Source: a bacterium
GTDB lineage: Bacteria > Verrucomicrobiota > Verrucomicrobiia > Verrucomicrobiales > Akkermansiaceae
DNA length: 64,000 bases
Reading direction: 5' to 3'
Assembly: GCA_018222765.1 (NCBI GenBank)
Contig: JAAEZT010000003.1
Span: forward strand, 1-64,000
In this document: positions 26,196 through 35,609 of the stretch, piece after piece
How positions within the stretch are numbered: position 1 is the stretch's first letter
How the letters are laid out: each line of letters opens with the position of its first letter
Translations under genes and position numbers: made by a program
Notes under the pieces: generated by a model
Seen by the model: the letters and a program-made list of their open reading frames with translations, nothing else
Databases searched by the model: none
What the model was told of the DNA's origin: nothing

Positions 26196-29100
26196 AAATC
26201 AATTCTTTGGAGTTCAAGAGAGCATGCGCGAAACGGTAAAAAGGATCGCCTGTGCCGGACATGGCCGCTTTTCGTTCGGCGAGTTCGCGGTCAATCCCGG
26301 CAAGTTCTTTGGAAATACTCGCGATCTTATACTCCAACTTAGTAACTGCCGCTCCTTGCGAATCATTCAATGAATCTTCGATCATTTTAGCGGTCACAAT
26401 TTCCACCATCGATCCCGAGGCTGCTGCAGCCACCTCTTCCCTCGTGAGCGCCCGATCATAGAGACGCGCTTCAAATACCTTCCCGGTCAACATCCGTCCG
26501 CCCCCGGGATTCACGCCATGACGAAGACCTAGCACGACCTGTGATCGGCCAGCCTGATACTTGTGAGTATTCCCCTTCCGATATGATTTCCCATACAACT
26601 GTCCATCGCGATAGGCCTCAACCCGGCCGTCATGATGATGGACGATGGCAATACGCACCGCCTTGATATTGGCCTCTTTCTCCTGTGGTCCGTCAAAGCC
26701 TTTCGTCCTAGCGAAATTGTTACTTCCCGAAAGCCACTGACCTGGATCTTTTTCCCCGAAAACGATACTGTCAAAAGTGGCCCCGTCGACGGTCTGCACC
26801 GTCATCGCTCCACCACCTTGTTGATTCAATTTGTCGAGCTGCACGAGAACCTCCAGCGTCTTTGCTCCGAGATTCGTCTTCAAAGGCTCGCTCATCAGGC
26901 AGCCGCCATTCAGATGCAGCGCCCCATCGATGACCTTCGCATTTCCTTTCAATGTTCCCTTCAAGCCGCTGATGGAATCATCGCTATTTCCTTCAAAATC
27001 CCAGCGCCCGATTGGCTTCAAATCCAACGGCTTTTTGTTTTTCGCAGCTACCGCGTTCCGGCGATCAACTTCTGCCTGCAACTTAGAACGAATAGGCCCT
27101 AGAATCGCCTCTCGCTCTTTTTCAACCTCCGCCAGAGAATCTGAAACAAAAGCGTGCTTTTCCCGGAGCGGGCCGGTGTCATCATTAACCTTGCCATTCA
27201 GGTAAGCCACACTCGCCGCGAGCTCCTCCGCACTCGGAGGTCGGGCATAAGCTTGCAGGAAGAAACGCCTTACTTTCGCCTCCGGTGTTTTCAGCGATTG
27301 ATCATTCTTAATCCGATGACTCCACTGTCGGGCTGCTTGCGCGACTTCGCGACCATTCATCAAAGTCAGCGCCTGAGCGGGAACATTGGTCAAATTACGA
27401 TCCCCAACCGTTGAAGTAGGAATTGGCAAATTGAAGGCCTTCAAAAAAGGATCGAGCCGATTGCGTCGCACCGCCCGATACATCGCCCGCTGACCGCCTC
27501 CTCCGGTTGCGACATGATTGATGGTATCCAGAATGGCTTCGGCATCCAATCGACGGGGCGGAAAGTAAGCGAGCATTTCGTTTTCCGTATCGCGGTCACC
27601 GTTGGCGCGGGGAGGCAAGCTTGCCGAACGGAAGGTCCGGCTCATCACGAGTTGTTTTACGAAGGGTTTCATCTTCCAGCCGCTGGCCCGGAAGTCGATT
27701 GCAAGAGTATCGAGAAGTTCGGGATGTGATGGCTCTTTACCCAAACGTCCGAAGTTATCCGCAGAAGCAACGAGCCCGCGACCGAAGACATGATTCCACA
27801 AACGGTTCACAATTACGCGCGAAGTCAGCGGGTTGTTCTCCCGCAAAATATCCTCGGCCAACTCACGACGTCCGCTCTCGGTTTTTGAATATGGCTTTCC
27901 TTCGAAGATCTCCAAAAAAGTCCGCTCAACCGGCTCCTCTTCTTTCTTATAATCACCACGACTCAGGAGCGGCTGATCCCAAACCTCTCCCTCCATCACA
28001 CCCGGAGCCCGAACCGGCACCCGGATTTCACTTTCCAGCTTACGATAGGCTTCAACCTGGGCCCGCAATCCTTTGGGGAGCGCCTTCACCGCATTCGGCA
28101 GGAAACCCCGACTCACAAATGCATTGAGAAGCTGAGCCTGGTCATCATTCATCGAGCCGCTCTTCCAAGCCATTAACGCGGAGCGCAAGATGGTCCGATA
28201 AAACTCCAGCAGACTCGCCCGGTCTTTAATTAGCTCAGTCGCTTTCGGAAATGCAACAATTGGAACGCCGATATCACGCATCGCGCCCTGTCCCGCGTAG
28301 GCCTCCAGAACCCCGAACCACGATCGATCACCGCCGCCTCTCGTCGTTGAATCCGGCCCGGTATTCACCTGGAAATACCCCTTCTCGCCATTCCAGTATG
28401 TATACTTGCGATTTTCGACCCAACCCAATGTCGGATTCAATTGAGCCGCTGGATGCACCAAGCCATGACTCAAAGGATAGCTCCGCATCACGAAGCGAGC
28501 CTGCGCTTTCGATCCCATCACGCGCATCATCGCCTTGTCACCTTTCGCTTTGTGAAAAACCGAACTCAGCGTTGCGCTGTGCTTATCCGAAATCAAATGA
28601 CTATAAACGCCGGACGGATAAATCCCCGTCAACGCATTCTCGCCACCGCCCGCAATTGCGAAAGCACCCGCATCAGTGGGCCCCTCTCCCAGACCATTAC
28701 CATTTTCAAACCACCTGGCGTAGGTCTTGGGATCGCGAAGATCAGCATAGAAAGTCGCCGAGGATTTCGTCTTCTCATTATGCACTAAGGATTCCTGATG
28801 CTTCTTTTTAAGATCGGCAATCCTCCCGGTGATATCTTTCACTCCGTTCAACTTCGCCCAAGCCGCGAGAGGATCTGTCTCTTTAATTTTTTCAAGCTTG
28901 CTCACTTCAAGTTTTCCAATCGCCCCGTCCACAATCCCAAGCCAATAATCGGCAAAGGCACGACGTAGCGCGGGCTTCATTTTCGAAAGTTGCTTGCGGT
29001 GTAACTCCTTCAACTCCGGCGAATCAACATTCACTATCGCCGGACGACTCCCGATCATGATGCCGTAGAACTTATAAAAATCCTTCTGACTGATCGGGTC

Positions 29101-30192
29101 GAACTTATGGTTGTGACAACGGGCACAGGAAACAGTCATCCCCAGCATCGCTTTTGAAACAACATCCACCTGATTGTCCGTGAAAGTGATTTGCTCATCG
29201 TAGGCATCCGTGACCCCGAAGCCGTGTGGCACCATCCGAAAATGCGCCGGCCCAATGGCAGATTCATTTAAGCCAAGCTCTGCATTGATGCGGGGCTTTT
29301 CAAGCAAGTCCCCCGCGAGGTGCTCCCGGATCATCTGGTCATAAGGCACATCCGCATTGAGCGCCCTTATGAGGTAATCGCGATACTGATTGGCGTAGGG
29401 AATCGCCGGGTCACCCTCACTCCCGTGCGACTCGGCGTAGCGATACCAATCCATCCAATACCGCGCCCAACGTTCACCATATTGCTTCGTCGTCATCAGG
29501 TCATCGACCATTTTTTCGTAGGCGGTCTCGCTTGGATCAGCAACGAAGGCCTCCACCACCTCGGGTTTTGGAGGCAGCCCCGTCAGAATCAGATGCACCC
29601 GCCTGACCAAAGCGGCCGGAGTGGCTTTCTCCGCTGGCTGCAATTTCTCTTTCACCAGGCCCGCAGAGATAAATTGATCAATCACATTCTCATTCCACTC
29701 TGGCTGCTTCGCCGAAGGAGCCTGCGATTTTCTTAGAGGCTGGAAGGCCCACCATTCTTTCCGGCGATCCCGCACCGATTCCCAATCGACCTGATTAGCC
29801 AGATCCTCCTTCGTCGGTTTCCTCGTCCGGGGATCCGGAGCCCCCATGCGGATCCAATCCTCAAAATTTTTAATGATGATATTAGCAAGCTTCGGTGACT
29901 TTGGCGGCATCGCCTCGTAATCCCCGCCATGCCGAATTGCGAGAATCAGCGGACTTTCCTCCGGCTTGCCCGGAACAATGACGTCGCTCTCCAAAAGTGC
30001 ATCACGATAATCGAGCGCCAGATCGCCCTTTTTCTTGTCCACGCTGTTGTGGCACTCGTAGCAGCTCTCCGCAAGAATCGGCCGAATCTTGTTTTCAAAA
30101 AACTCGACTTCTTTCGACGTCAACTCGGCACCAGAAAGACTTCCGGCCAATCCGGCAAGCGCGAGGGAAATTGCACATCTTTTTATCAACAT
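26185..30192 (-). CDS. Planctomycete-cytochrome/DUF1549/DUF1553 protein with LamG-like domain
   Basis: A 1335-aa exported protein. I choose the ATG at 30192 ([23 protein letters not shown], a good signal peptide), not 30276. Domains in order: PSD1-type cytochrome c domain with one heme motif CYECH (about 35-130); DUF1549 (about 165-375: [37 protein letters not shown]), with a second heme-type motif [14 protein letters not shown]1553 (about 790-1050: [29 protein letters not shown]); and a concanavalin-like LamG domain inserted near the end (about 1110-1290). DUF1549/DUF1553 proteins are PVC hallmarks found beside DUF1501; they probably move electrons in the degradation of complex glycans, but no reaction is proven. 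It is the first gene of the operon. Confidence 0.92.
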   Translation of the reverse strand: MLIKRCAISLALAGLAGSLSGAELTSKEVEFFENKIRPILAESCYECHNSVDKKKGDLALDYRDALLESDVIVPGKPEESPLILAIRHGGDYEAMPPKSPKLANIIIKNFEDWIRMGAPDPRTRKPTKEDLANQVDWESVRDRRKEWWAFQPLRKSQAPSAKQPEWNENVIDQFISAGLVKEKLQPAEKATPAALVRRVHLILTGLPPKPEVVEAFVADPSETAYEKMVDDLMTTKQYGERWARYWMDWYRYAESHGSEGDPAIPYANQYRDYLIRALNADVPYDQMIREHLAGDLLEKPRINAELGLNESAIGPAHFRMVPHGFGVTDAYDEQITFTDNQVDVVSKAMLGMTVSCARCHNHKFDPISQKDFYKFYGIMIGSRPAIVNVDSPELKELHRKQLSKMKPALRRAFADYWLGIVDGAIGKLEVSKLEKIKETDPLAAWAKLNGVKDITGRIADLKKKHQESLVHNEKTKSSATFYADLRDPKTYARWFENGNGLGEGPTDAGAFAIAGGGENALTGIYPSGVYSHLISDKHSATLSSVFHKAKGDKAMMRVMGSKAQARFVMRSYPLSHGLVHPAAQLNPTLGWVENRKYTYWNGEKGYFQVNTGPDSTTRGGGDRSWFGVLEAYAGQGAMRDIGVPIVAFPKATELIKDRASLLEFYRTILRSALMAWKSGSMNDDQAQLLNAFVSRGFLPNAVKALPKGLRAQVEAYRKLESEIRVPVRAPGVMEGEVWDQPLLSRGDYKKEEEPVERTFLEIFEGKPYSKTESGRRELAEDILRENNPLTSRVIVNRLWNHVFGRGLVASADNFGRLGKEPSHPELLDTLAIDFRASGWKMKPFVKQLVMSRTFRSASLPPRANGDRDTENEMLAYFPPRRLDAEAILDTINHVATGGGGQRAMYRAVRRNRLDPFLKAFNLPIPTSTVGDRNLTNVPAQALTLMNGREVAQAARQWSHRIKNDQSLKTPEAKVRRFFLQAYARPPSAEELAASVAYLNGKVNDDTGPLREKHAFVSDSLAEVEKEREAILGPIRSKLQAEVDRRNAVAAKNKKPLDLKPIGRWDFEGNSDDSISGLKGTLKGNAKVIDGALHLNGGCLMSEPLKTNLGAKTLEVLVQLDKLNQQGGGAMTVQTVDGATFDSIVFGEKDPGQWLSGSNNFARTKGFDGPQEKEANIKAVRIAIVHHHDGRVEAYRDGQLYGKSYRKGNTHKYQAGRSQVVLGLRHGVNPGGGRMLTGKVFEARLYDRALTREEVAAAASGSMVEIVTAKMIEDSLNDSQGAAVTKLEYKIASISKELAGIDRELAERKAAMSGTGDPFYRFAHALLNSKELIYVH

Positions 30193-30568
30193 AGAGACCC
30201 GGTACTTACGAGGACCTCCCTCAAGTTCATTCATGGAATTCCACCCAACCCAACGCTTTAAAGAAAAACAAACCATTGGCGCTCACAATCTCGACCCTCA
30301 TCTTTCGGAAGAGAGCGCTCAGGTGAAGCATCACGGCAAGGTCGCCGGCTTCGGCAAATCATCCACCACCCCGGCATCCGTGCGCTTCAACTCCGCAATC
30401 GTCTTCTCTCTTAACTCCAGGACTTTCCTCCGATAGACGGGATTTCGGGCAAGATTGATCAACTCCTCCGGATCCTCCTTTAGGTTGTAGAGCTCCTCGA
30501 CTTCTCCTGCGATCAGGATCGTTGCTCATTTGATTGAAGATATGACAGCCGTATTTTCACAGAGAACC
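30193..30568. other. Intergenic region with sulfatase remnant
   Basis: The right half carries a sulfatase C-terminus in the minus strand (see 30331-30520). The left part, next to the 30192 start, should hold the promoter of the DUF1553 operon. Nothing else is recognisable. Confidence 0.5.
30331..30520 (-). pseudogene. Truncated sulfatase C-terminus
   Basis: One open minus-strand frame reads ILIAGEVEELYNLKEDPEELINLARNPVYRRKVLELREK...TDAGVVDDLPK and stops at about 30331. ELYNLKEDPxExxNL is the typical near-C-terminal signature of type I sulfatases. No catalytic CxPSR part exists upstream: an in-frame stop and then the end of the oxidoreductase gene at 30569 cut it off. It is too short to be active, so it is a relic of a deleted sulfatase gene. 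Confidence 0.75.
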
Positions 30569-31711
30569 TTAACCAACAGAAACCCAGGCACCCTTGTCGT
30601 GGCTCTCCAGTGATTTCTCCGCAAGCTCTACTCCCTTCGCGCCTTCGCGGAGAGTCCACGGAAATCGCTCCTCGCGAGCAACGTGCTTGAGGAACATCTC
30701 CCACTGAATCTTGAAGGCATTGTCACAAGGACCGGGATCGACAACTTCCCAATTGTCGTTGAAATCAATCGGACTATCGATATCAGGATTCCAAATCGGA
30801 CGAGGCGTATTTTCCATACTCTGGGCCCAGCATTTCCGCAGTCCCACGATGGCGCTCCCTCTCGTGCCATCGACTTGCATCGTGAAGAGGTCATCGCGAC
30901 GAACGCGGACATCCCAGGATGAGTTGAACTGACAAATCACACCCGTCTTGGTTTTAAACAAAGCGTAAGCCGCATCATCGGCAGTGCACTTGTAGGGTTG
31001 CCCATCCTCACCAATCCGCTCGGGAAGATGAGTTTCGGCATGCGTGAAGACATCGGTGATCTCGCCGAAGAGATTATCGATGACATAACGCCAGTGACAG
31101 TGCATGTCTATGATGATTCCGCCGCCATCTTCGCTGCGGTAATTCCAGCTTGGACGCTGGGCCGGTTGACCTTCATCATGACCAGTGAAGACCCAGTATC
31201 CAAATTCGCCGCGCACCGATAGGATCTCACCAAAGAAGCCGGCCTCTTTCAGTTGCTTGAAAGCTTGGATTCCAGGAAGCCAAAGCTTGTCCTGCACCGT
31301 GCCATTTTTCACTCCGGCAGCCTCTGCAACCTCCGCGATACGATACGCCTCCGACGAGAGAACCGCTGTGGGCTTCTCGCAATAAATGTGTTTTCCAGCA
31401 GCGATGGCCCTTTCAAGGAAACCAACGCGGTAGGGAGTCCCCGAAGCGTCGAAAAAAATCTGATAAGAGTCATCCGCGAGCACACTATCGAGATCCGTGG
31501 TGTATTTCTTCACCCCATGTTTCTCGGCCAGCGCCTTGAGCTTTTCCTCGTTGCGACCGGTCAAAATCGGATCCGGCATCAATACCGTCCCGTCTTCCAG
31601 GGTCACCCCGCCCTGCTCGCGAATCGCGAGGATCGAGCGCACGAGGTGCTGGTTGGTTCCCATGCGCCCGGTGACGCCGTTCATAATAATCCCTATTGTT
31701 TCAGTGCTCAT
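30569..31711 (-). CDS. Gfo/Idh/MocA-family NAD(P)-dependent oxidoreductase
   Basis: A 380-aa cytosolic dehydrogenase. The start at 31711 (MSTETIGIIMNGVTGRMGTNQ) overlaps the stop of the upstream isomerase gene by 4 bp; the ORF-track GTG at 31783 lies inside that gene. The Rossmann domain occupies about 1-150, including GVTGRMG as dinucleotide loop and AAGKHIYCEKPTA, the family's conserved EKP segment with the catalytic Lys. The rest is the substrate-binding C-terminal domain (DMHCHWRYVIDNLFGEI). Family members oxidise sugars, inositols or sugar acids; the substrate here is not known but the operon points to a sugar-acid or inositol-like compound. It is the last gene of a five-gene operon. Confidence 0.92.
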   Translation of the reverse strand: MSTETIGIIMNGVTGRMGTNQHLVRSILAIREQGGVTLEDGTVLMPDPILTGRNEEKLKALAEKHGVKKYTTDLDSVLADDSYQIFFDASGTPYRVGFLERAIAAGKHIYCEKPTAVLSSEAYRIAEVAEAAGVKNGTVQDKLWLPGIQAFKQLKEAGFFGEILSVRGEFGYWVFTGHDEGQPAQRPSWNYRSEDGGGIIIDMHCHWRYVIDNLFGEITDVFTHAETHLPERIGEDGQPYKCTADDAAYALFKTKTGVICQFNSSWDVRVRRDDLFTMQVDGTRGSAIVGLRKCWAQSMENTPRPIWNPDIDSPIDFNDNWEVVDPGPCDNAFKIQWEMFLKHVAREERFPWTLREGAKGVELAEKSLESHDKGAWVSVG

Positions 31712-32532
31712 AGTGTTCGGTAAATTTCGTGGTAAGCATTCAAGATCTCGTCGAGAAAGTCGTTTTGGTCGCGGGCCCACCACTTTGAAGAAAAGATCTC
31801 AACCTCCCGCCGCCCGTCGAAGCCTGCTTCGCTCATCATACGATCAATCCCCCGCAAATCCGCGCAACCCTCCCCCATGATCCCGCGATCGAGAAGCATG
31901 TCGGATTGGTCCGGTTTGAAATCACAAATGTGATAGGTGTCGAGCCACCCGCCTTGCGCGCAGCGCTCGATTTGTTCCGCAAGATCGTGTTCCCACCAAA
32001 CATGGTAGACATCGAGAGCAATTCCGACACTGGCGTGATTCAATTCCTCGCAAAGATCATTGGCCACCTTGAGCGAAGAGATCGCCGAACGATCCCCGGC
32101 AAAAACCGGATGCAAAGGCTCAACCAAAAGTCGCACGCCCATCCTCTCGGCCTCATCGGCAATCGCGCCGATGCCATCGCGAATCTGGGCGTAATTCTCG
32201 CCCGGCGTCTGCCCGACCGTAGCCCCGCAGACCAAAACAATACTGGGAAGTTCCAAAATCTCCGCTTCCTTCAGGGCCTGGCGGTTCACTTCAAGAGCAT
32301 CCCGACGTTCCTTCCCGGTCGCTCCGGTAAAAAATCCTCCCCGCACCAATGAGATCCCATCCAAACCCGCGTCCTGGATCTGCTGCTTGACCTGGCACAA
32401 ATCTTCACCCTCGAGGGTCTCACGCCAAATTGAAATTCCGCCAATGCCACGTCGGGCATAGCCTTCAATACACTCACTCATCGACCACGGCTTGGTGGTG
32501 AAGGTGTGGATCGCCAATTCGGGATAATTCAT
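31708..32532 (-). CDS. Sugar phosphate isomerase/epimerase (AP endonuclease 2-like TIM barrel)
   Basis: A 274-aa TIM-barrel protein of the xylose isomerase-like AP_endonuc_2 family. Metal-binding residues are visible: E in LLVEPLHPVFAGDRSA, D and H in GIALDVYHVWWEHDL, H in TYHICDFKPDQ, and E in GRREVEIFSSKWW. These resemble the Mn/Co-binding set of IolE, IolI and hydroxypyruvate isomerases. It starts 3 bp after the LacI stop and overlaps the next oxidoreductase gene by 4 bp. An isomerase plus a Gfo/Idh oxidoreductase is a standard pair for inositol, ketose or sugar-acid catabolism. The exact substrate cannot be read from sequence. Confidence 0.9.
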   Translation of the reverse strand: MNYPELAIHTFTTKPWSMSECIEGYARRGIGGISIWRETLEGEDLCQVKQQIQDAGLDGISLVRGGFFTGATGKERRDALEVNRQALKEAEILELPSIVLVCGATVGQTPGENYAQIRDGIGAIADEAERMGVRLLVEPLHPVFAGDRSAISSLKVANDLCEELNHASVGIALDVYHVWWEHDLAEQIERCAQGGWLDTYHICDFKPDQSDMLLDRGIMGEGCADLRGIDRMMSEAGFDGRREVEIFSSKWWARDQNDFLDEILNAYHEIYRTL

Positions 32533-32535
32533 TGT

Positions 32536-33540
32536 TTAAGTTGTTTCGCCAATCAGGAGTTCGCCTCGCACCAAAATGGATTGCTCGCTCTCCACTCCAT
32601 TCACAATACCGGCATGAAGATTCCGACCGGCACGCATCGCGAGTGTTCTGATCGACAAATCCACCGTGGTCAGCCTTGGAATAATCACATCACAGAGCGG
32701 GCTGTTATCGCAGCCGGTGACGAGAATGTCGTGGGGAATCTGGTAGCCAAGTTCATGTAGTTTCTGAACCAACAATGAACCGACCACGTCATTGACCCCG
32801 ACGAATACCCGCACTCCGCGTTCATACTCCGCTTTGATTTTCTCGCACTCAATCCCCTCTGGCGAATCTGCGATCCACACATCCTTCTTTACCTCAAAAG
32901 TTATGCCATTTGCAGCGCAGCCTTCGGTGAAGCCCTGCACCCGCATCCTCATAACATCCTCAATCCCACGGTATCCAACAAAACAACAATTCCCCGCGAC
33001 CCCTTTCGAAGACAAATGTTCCGCCACCTGCCGCATCGCATCGCAGTGATCGCTCACCACCTGTCGTACGCCCCGCACCACGCGATTCAGCACGAGACAC
33101 TTGGCACCCTTCTCCTTAATCTCCTCGAATACCCCAGCGGGAGGACGATGGAAGGCAAAAACAAAGGCATCCACTTCTCCTCCTTTCTTGTGAGGAAATG
33201 GCACGTAATCCTTCCCCGCAGTTTCCACGATAATGTTCGTCCCCGAGGGGCTCAAGCCCTCGCGCAAGCCATCCACCAGATCAGACAGGCTATAAAATAA
33301 ATTGGCCGTCCGGCTTGCCGCAGGAGGAAGGACTAATTTGATCGTCAAAATCGAACGCTCGGAATGGCGACGTTGGTTCCGCCTCACATAGCCCATCCTC
33401 TCCGCCACCGCTTTCACATGTGACACGACCGGACCTCCAATCAACGAGGAGCCACCGAGAGCGCGTGAAACCGTGGCCTTGGAGACACCTGCGGCTTCAG
33501 CAATCCGAGCCATTGTCACAGTTGGGGAGGATTTGGACAT
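32536..33540 (-). CDS. LacI-family transcriptional regulator
   Basis: A 334-aa regulator. The start at 33540 (MSKSSPTVTMARIAEAAGVSKATVSRALGGSS) shows the LacI helix-turn-helix directly; the track start at 33612 lies inside the next gene. The DNA-binding domain is followed by a hinge-like region (VVSHVKAVAERMGYVRRNQRR) and a periplasmic-binding-like effector domain (about 65-334: VFVGVNDVVGSLLVQKLHELGYQIP, DILVTGCDNSP). It overlaps the upstream dapA-like gene stop by 1 base (TAATG) and begins 3 bp before the isomerase, so it is co-transcribed and autoregulates the operon. Candidate operators occur in the 34502-34531 region. The inducer is unknown. Confidence 0.92.
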   Translation of the reverse strand: MSKSSPTVTMARIAEAAGVSKATVSRALGGSSLIGGPVVSHVKAVAERMGYVRRNQRRHSERSILTIKLVLPPAASRTANLFYSLSDLVDGLREGLSPSGTNIIVETAGKDYVPFPHKKGGEVDAFVFAFHRPPAGVFEEIKEKGAKCLVLNRVVRGVRQVVSDHCDAMRQVAEHLSSKGVAGNCCFVGYRGIEDVMRMRVQGFTEGCAANGITFEVKKDVWIADSPEGIECEKIKAEYERGVRVFVGVNDVVGSLLVQKLHELGYQIPHDILVTGCDNSPLCDVIIPRLTTVDLSIRTLAMRAGRNLHAGIVNGVESEQSILVRGELLIGETT

Positions 33541-34487
33541 TAGAGAGAGTAGCCTAATCGTTTCGCGCAATCCGAGAGCACTCCAGCCTCCCACTCTGGA
33601 CGACGGGGGCACATCGGATGCGGCTCGCTACTGGGAATGCGACCCAACAAATGCTGAAAGACCGCACAGCTGTGCTTGTATGCCGGAACGTCCTCCCGGA
33701 AAGCAACATTCCCAAGATACTGCAGGGCGTCATTCAATTCATGATAAGCCTCATCACCTTGTTCCCAGAGACGATCGCGTTCCGCGAATTTCTCCGGACA
33801 AAACGCCGCCAGGCCCAAAAGGTAGTCTGATCCATATTCGATCATATCGATACCCAGATCATTTCCGGTATAAATGCGAAAGTCGGGCCGAACTTCGTCA
33901 CGCAAGGCCAAGCGCTTAAGCTCCTCTCCCCGGCTTAATGAGGAATGTTTCATTCCCTTCAAAGAGGGAATTCCCATTAAGCCCCGCACGACCTCTTCGG
34001 AATAAATCATCCCATTCGGAGCAAACATTTTTCCCAGCTCAAATCCCAACACGGAATCGTAATTCTGACAAACATCAGCATAAAGCTTCAAGATCTCATC
34101 CCCATTCCAGTCATGAAAACGGGTCGTCTGAAACAGAATCGGCGTCCCGCCAAACTCCGCGATTTGATCACCACCGGTCCGATAGAGATCCACCAAATCG
34201 CCTTCGAGCCCTTCCACAAAAACCCCGGCCACAAATGGCTTGTCCGGTCCGAGCGCCTCACGAGTCCATGCCAGAACATCCTTTCGCTCCTCCTCGGTGA
34301 GATAATTGGCGTAGCCGGTATCCATATTAACGGCGCACTTCAAGCCCGCTTCTTCGGTCCGGCGCACTGCATCCTGAAATGCTTCCCGGGCAATCCGTCC
34401 GTCTTCTTCAAATGGAAGGAGACAGGCCGCCATTCCTTCCAACTTCCGCCCAAAGGTTCGCAAATCTGCTCTCGCCTGAATACTCAT
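33540..34487 (-). CDS. Dihydrodipicolinate synthase-like TIM-barrel protein
   Basis: A 315-aa protein with the DapA/NAL-type TIM-barrel architecture: an opening that reads LEGMAACLLPFEEDGRIAREAFQDAVRRTEEAGLKCAVNMDTGYANYL, and a conserved MKHSSLSRGEEL, where the Lys would be the Schiff-base lysine of class I aldolases (the family usually has it in a G-x-K motif). The second signature of DapA (Y-x-x-x-P) is not evident. It is likely an aldolase or lyase for a 2-keto-3-deoxy sugar acid. Start chosen at 34487 (MSIQAR). The stop overlaps the LacI start. It is the second gene of the five-gene catabolic operon. Confidence 0.8.
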   Translation of the reverse strand: MSIQARADLRTFGRKLEGMAACLLPFEEDGRIAREAFQDAVRRTEEAGLKCAVNMDTGYANYLTEEERKDVLAWTREALGPDKPFVAGVFVEGLEGDLVDLYRTGGDQIAEFGGTPILFQTTRFHDWNGDEILKLYADVCQNYDSVLGFELGKMFAPNGMIYSEEVVRGLMGIPSLKGMKHSSLSRGEELKRLALRDEVRPDFRIYTGNDLGIDMIEYGSDYLLGLAAFCPEKFAERDRLWEQGDEAYHELNDALQYLGNVAFREDVPAYKHSCAVFQHLLGRIPSSEPHPMCPRRPEWEAGVLSDCAKRLGYSL

Positions 34488-34501
34488 GCTGACCGATATG
34501 G

Positions 34502-34531
34502 TTGCATGCAACTATTCGCAAGCGCTTTTTT
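34502..34531. promoter_or_regulatory. Candidate LacI operators upstream of the dapA-like gene
   Basis: Two palindromes lie 15-44 bp upstream of the start at 34487: TTGCATGCAA (34502-34511) and CGCAAGCGCTTTTT (core AAGCGCTT, 34520-34527). A central CG in a GC-rich palindrome flanked by A/T is the LacI/GalR-type operator form. Either could be bound by the operon's own LacI protein; the second is the better match. Proximity to the regulator is the main support. Confidence 0.5.
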
Positions 34532-34536
34532 CAACA

Positions 34537-35553
34537 CTATCCCATCGGATACATGATTTCCTCACTCACTTCATCGATTTTCGCCAGAGTGTCATCATCC
34601 AAAACCAAGCCCGCCGCTCTCATGATCGGCGCCATCTGGGAAACCTTGCTCACGCCAACAATCGTCGACGCTACATAGTCGTGCTGCTTGCTCCAGGCAG
34701 CTGCCAGAGTGGTCACATCCAGATCCAGTTCCTTCGCAATCTCCCCAAATCGCCGGGTCGAGGCCAGTGACTTCTCATTGACGAACCGTCCCGCCATCGC
34801 TTTCTGACGAGGCCCGCCGTGGTTCAAATATTCCGCAAAGCGCGCATCATCGGGCACTCCGTCGTTGTATTTCCCCGTCAGTACCCCGCCCGCAAGCGGA
34901 CTGTAGGGAAGCAAACTCACCTGCTCCTGACGAAGACATTCCGCGAGTCGATCTTCGTCCCGACGGTTGTTCAGCGAAAAATTATTCTGAATGGTGTCAA
35001 TGCGCGTCAGCCCTTCTAGCTCGCTTGTCCAGAGGCTCTTCATCACGCCATAGGCATCGTCGTTGCTCAACCCAATCGCACGAACCTTCCCCTCCTTCAC
35101 AAACTCGTCAAGCACCTCAAGGGTATCCGCAGCCCGCATGCCATGATCGGGCCAGTGGACTTGATAGAGGTCAATGTAGTCCGTCTTCAACCTGCGTAAA
35201 CTTCCCTCAAGCGCTTTCCGAAGATGCACCCGGTCCAAGGCCGCCTTGCCGTGGCGAATCGGAGGACAAAACCAACCATGTGCCGCACCCGCAATCTTCG
35301 AGGCAATGATTACCGACTCGCGGGGCACATTCTCCAGCCACTCCCCCATCCAGGTCTCGGTTAATCCGGCCAACTCCTCCGACGGCGGAACGGGATAAAC
35401 CTCCGCAGTATCAAAAAAATCAATCCCCGCCTCCACCGAGGCATCCATTATGCGAAAACTCTCTTCCTTGTCGGCCTGAGTTCCGAAGGTCATCGTTCCC
35501 ATGCAAATTTCACTGACCACAATGCCGCTCGTTCCCAGTCGTCGTTTTTCCAT
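34537..35553 (-). CDS. Aldo/keto reductase
   Basis: A 338-aa AKR of the YajO/Tas-like branch. The start at 35553 (MEKRRLGTSGIVVSEICMGTMTFG) gives the normal N-terminal strand pattern. Catalytic tetrad residues are visible: D and Y in DFFDTAEVYPVPPSEEL, K in IIASKIAG, H in YQVHWPDHGMR. The C-terminal NADPH-binding loop reads STIVGVSKVSQMAPIM. It is the first gene of the five-gene operon, with 49 bp before the dapA-like gene. Probable role: reduction of a ketose or aldehyde of the same catabolic pathway; the substrate is unknown. Confidence 0.93.
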   Translation of the reverse strand: MEKRRLGTSGIVVSEICMGTMTFGTQADKEESFRIMDASVEAGIDFFDTAEVYPVPPSEELAGLTETWMGEWLENVPRESVIIASKIAGAAHGWFCPPIRHGKAALDRVHLRKALEGSLRRLKTDYIDLYQVHWPDHGMRAADTLEVLDEFVKEGKVRAIGLSNDDAYGVMKSLWTSELEGLTRIDTIQNNFSLNNRRDEDRLAECLRQEQVSLLPYSPLAGGVLTGKYNDGVPDDARFAEYLNHGGPRQKAMAGRFVNEKSLASTRRFGEIAKELDLDVTTLAAAWSKQHDYVASTIVGVSKVSQMAPIMRAAGLVLDDDTLAKIDEVSEEIMYPMG

Positions 35554-35609
35554 GCGGAAAATTGTGACGAGCGGAAGCAGCAGGATCAAGAACGGGAAAG
35601 AAAAACCTC

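Noticed and set aside
34502-34511. TTGCATGCAA as a mobile-element end
   Set aside because: It is a single short palindrome near a regulator-controlled gene, with no transposase or paired repeat; an operator explains it better.
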